Shown: in pieces, positions 6,539 through 8,387 of the stretch
Position numbering within the stretch: the stretch's first letter is position 1
Layout of the letters: every line of letters begins with the position of its first letter
Assembly (NCBI GenBank): GCA_947177085.1
Contig: CAMWTD010000084.1
Coordinates: 1 to 8,387, forward strand
DNA length: 8,387 bases
Direction of reading: 5' to 3'
DNA from: an uncultured Desulfovibrio sp.
Lineage (GTDB): Bacteria > Desulfobacterota > Desulfovibrionia > Desulfovibrionales > Desulfovibrionaceae
Notes under the pieces: generated by a model
Database searches by the model: none
Seen by the model: only the letters and a program-made list of their open reading frames with translations
What the model was told of the DNA's origin: nothing
Translations under genes and position numbers: made by a program

Positions 6539-7732
6539 ATGACCGCCGCAACCCACATGCTCGACCAGATATTCAGCGCCCACGACGCTCTCGCCAGGGT
6601 CGAAAGACCGACCTGGGAATACGGCTTCGACTGGAAGCTCCCCGACGGCGTCGTGCTCTACCCCCGGAATACCATAACCGATTATCTTTCCGGTCTGTTC
6701 AGGGTGCTGTGGCCGGACGTCCCGGTCACGGTCCTTTCGGCGGACAGCGGGCCGGACGCCTGGGAGGCCTGCGCCCGGGAGCGGCCCCGCGCCCTGGTGG
6801 TGCTATGCACCATGCAATCCTACATAGACCATGACCTCGGGCGCGAATATGCGGCCCTGGTTGCGCACGCGCCCCAGCCCCTGGCCGGCAGGGTCATAAC
6901 CGCGCGGCAATTCGGGGACTTCCTGCCGGCCGGCACGCAGGAAACAAAATTTTACGACTATTTCCGCAAGACGCTCTTCCCCGCCGAGGGCGCCAACAGG
7001 AAAAAGATTTACAGGGCCTGGAACCTCTTCACGGACCCGCTGAGCCAGGTGACGTTCGCGCAGATACTGAAGCGCTATCTCCTCAGGGCCGACACGCTCA
7101 TCCCCACCGTGGACACGCATATGTATTTTGAGGACATGTTCACGCGGGGCGACGATGAGGTCATCGTCGATTGCGGCGGCTTTACCGGGGACACACTGCA
7201 ATACTATCTGGACAAGGTGGGGGGAAGTTTCGCCGCCTACCACGTTTTCGAGCCCGACCCCCTGAATTTCCAGAAGCTCGTGGACTATGTGGGAAGCCTG
7301 CCTCCGCGGACCGCCGCCAGGGTGAGGCCCGAGCGCAAGGCCGTGGCCCACACGCCGGGCAAGCTCGATTTCGACGGCCGCGGCGCTCTCGAAAGCCGCG
7401 TGCATACGCGCGGTTCCATTTCCGTGGAGTCCGTCCCGCTGGACATGGCGCTCGAGGGCGTTGACCCGACGCTCATCAAGATGGACCTTGAGTGCTATGA
7501 GACCTTCGCCCTCCTCGGGGCGCGCAACACCATCCGGCGCGCCCGCCCGGTGCTCTCCATCTGCGTCTACCACTATCTCTTTGACCTGTGGGAGCTCCCC
7601 CTGCTCATCAACAGCTTTACCGGCGGCTACCGCTTCTTCCTGCGGGCCTATGCGGAAATGTTCGACTATGTGTGCTATGCCGTGCCCGAGGAGCGCCTTT
7701 CCGCCAGGGGCCGGGCGCTCGCGGGAGCGTGA
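6539..7732 (+). CDS. FkbM-family S-adenosylmethionine methyltransferase
   Basis: The 397-residue product (398 if the first of two tandem ATGs is used) has an FkbM-type methyltransferase domain in its C-terminal half. Visible motifs are SAM motif I at about 208-219 (VIVDCGGFTGDT), the ribose-binding acidic strand end at 237-241 (FEPDP), VPLDMAL near 300, and IKMDLEC(Y/E) at about 313-319, followed by the helix leading to PVLSICVYHY. FkbM enzymes mostly O-methylate sugars or polyketide hydroxyls. About 200 residues precede motif I. They contain no motif I recognise and may be a substrate-binding or a second Rossmann-like domain (PVTVLSADSG, RALVVLC). The gene follows the longest spacer in the window and has its own good Shine-Dalgarno. 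In this cluster it probably methylates the acylated product or the sugar bearing it, which is inferred. Confidence 0.85.
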   Translation: MTAATHMLDQIFSAHDALARVERPTWEYGFDWKLPDGVVLYPRNTITDYLSGLFRVLWPDVPVTVLSADSGPDAWEACARERPRALVVLCTMQSYIDHDLGREYAALVAHAPQPLAGRVITARQFGDFLPAGTQETKFYDYFRKTLFPAEGANRKKIYRAWNLFTDPLSQVTFAQILKRYLLRADTLIPTVDTHMYFEDMFTRGDDEVIVDCGGFTGDTLQYYLDKVGGSFAAYHVFEPDPLNFQKLVDYVGSLPPRTAARVRPERKAVAHTPGKLDFDGRGALESRVHTRGSISVESVPLDMALEGVDPTLIKMDLECYETFALLGARNTIRRARPVLSICVYHYLFDLWELPLLINSFTGGYRFFLRAYAEMFDYVCYAVPEERLSARGRALAGA

Positions 7733-7775
7733 AGCGCCGGGCCAAAGGTCCAATTTCAGGAAATAAGGACTGCCA
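7733..7775 (+). other. 43-base spacer with small stem-loop
   Basis: GGGCC (7739-7743) and GGTCC (7747-7751) can pair, with one G-U, around an AAA loop. No T tract follows, so this is not a convincing terminator. The rest is AT-richer leader sequence for the next gene. Confidence 0.25.
7765..7769 (+). promoter_or_regulatory. Ribosome binding site of the second SDR
   Basis: AAGGA lies six bases before the ATG at 7776 and supports that start, which begins two strands-worth of residues before the Rossmann motif as expected. Confidence 0.6.
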
Positions 7776-8387
7776 ATGCATCCCGGAAACTACACCTTGA
7801 TCACCGGGGCTTCGTCAGGCATGGGCGAGGCCACGGCGCGGCTGCTCGCCCCCACCCGCAACCTCATCCTGAGCGGCAGGGACGAGGCGCGCCTTGCCGC
7901 CGTGGGCAACGCCTGCGAGGCGGCCGGGGCCGCGGTCGCGCTGTTTCCTTACGATCTTGTGGACGCGGAACACGTGGGGCCGGCCCTGACGGACTTCCTC
8001 AAGGGCGGGGCGCTTCCCGTGGAGGCCTTTGCGCATTTCGCGGGCATGACCGAAGTCCTGCCCATGGCGCGCACCAAGTACGCCATCGGCCTCAAGGTGA
8101 TGAACGTCAATTATTTTTCCGCCACGGAAATCATCAGCGCGCTGCTCAAGAAAAAGGTGAACGGCCAGAACCTCGCCAATATCCTGCTCATTTCCAGCAT
8201 CATCGTGCCCGGGGGCAAGCCCTACCAGCCGCACTATTGCGCGAGCAAGGGCGCGGTGACGGCCCTCGCCATGGCGCTCGCCCGCGAGCTCGCGCCGCGC
8301 ACGCGCGTCAATGTCATCGCCCCGGGCTCCTTCAGGACGCGCATCATTGAGACCACCTTTGCGGACATACGCGAGGACGCCCCGTGG
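7776..8387 (+). CDS. SDR-family oxidoreductase, second copy (3' end outside the window)
   Basis: The frame stays open for 204 codons to the window edge. The Rossmann motif TGASSGMG spans residues 10-17, followed by SGRD at 33-36. Ser141 (LLISSIIVPGG), Tyr154 and Lys158 (YCASK) form the catalytic triad, and Asn112 (MNVNYF) the fourth residue. VNVIAPGSFRT near 183-193 is the usual segment after the active site. As in the first SDR, the NNAG motif is changed, here to HFAG (87-90). About 40-50 C-terminal residues should be missing, judging from the 249-residue length of the first copy. The two SDRs are clearly different sequences. It could reduce a second acyl intermediate or act on a nucleotide sugar. 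It follows the methyltransferase by 43 bases and probably belongs to the same transcript. Confidence 0.87.
   Translation, partial: MHPGNYTLITGASSGMGEATARLLAPTRNLILSGRDEARLAAVGNACEAAGAAVALFPYDLVDAEHVGPALTDFLKGGALPVEAFAHFAGMTEVLPMARTKYAIGLKVMNVNYFSATEIISALLKKKVNGQNLANILLISSIIVPGGKPYQPHYCASKGAVTALAMALARELAPRTRVNVIAPGSFRTRIIETTFADIREDAPW

Noticed and set aside
6803..7753. 316-codon minus-strand open frame
   Set aside because: It is antisense to the FkbM methyltransferase and shows no domain.

Overview
This window is one continuous plus-strand gene cluster with very high GC content and almost no non-coding DNA. Nine complete genes and two partial genes at the edges are visible. Most neighbours overlap by 1-4 bases or lie within 10 bases of each other, so this looks like a single long operon read left to right. 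The GC-rich codon use, Shine-Dalgarno sites and operon style suggest a GC-rich Gram-negative bacterium. A Desulfovibrionaceae-like host is a guess from general style, not something the sequence proves.

Layout: the C-terminal end of an acyl carrier protein (ACP) (1-102); a ketoacyl-ACP synthase III (KASIII) homologue (102-1211); a freestanding ACP (1213-1440); a second KASIII homologue (1440-2540); a FabG-like short-chain dehydrogenase/reductase (SDR) (2537-3286); a probable GNAT-type N-acyltransferase (3295-4164); an esterase-D-like alpha/beta hydrolase (4161-4955); a stand-alone amino-acid-type adenylation enzyme (4934-6463); a 75-base spacer; an FkbM-family methyltransferase (6539-7732); a 43-base spacer; and the N-terminal 204 residues of a second SDR (7776-8387, cut by the window edge).

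Taken together, the genes look like a small dissociated assembly line. The adenylation enzyme would activate a carboxylic or amino acid and load it onto an ACP. The two KASIII proteins would condense or transfer acyl groups. One or both SDRs would reduce the 3-oxo group. The GNAT-like protein would move the finished acyl group onto an amine, and the hydrolase could edit or release acyl groups. The FkbM enzyme would O-methylate the product or its sugar. From general knowledge, ACP/KASIII/reductase/methyltransferase sets of this kind occur in surface-glycan and flagellin-glycosylation islands, such as Pseudomonas islands that make N-acylated dideoxy-amino sugars, and also in small secondary-metabolite clusters. 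No glycosyltransferase, nucleotide-sugar enzyme or flagellin gene lies inside the window, so the product and its destination are inferred. I saw no tRNA, rRNA, CRISPR array, insertion sequence, transposase or attachment site.
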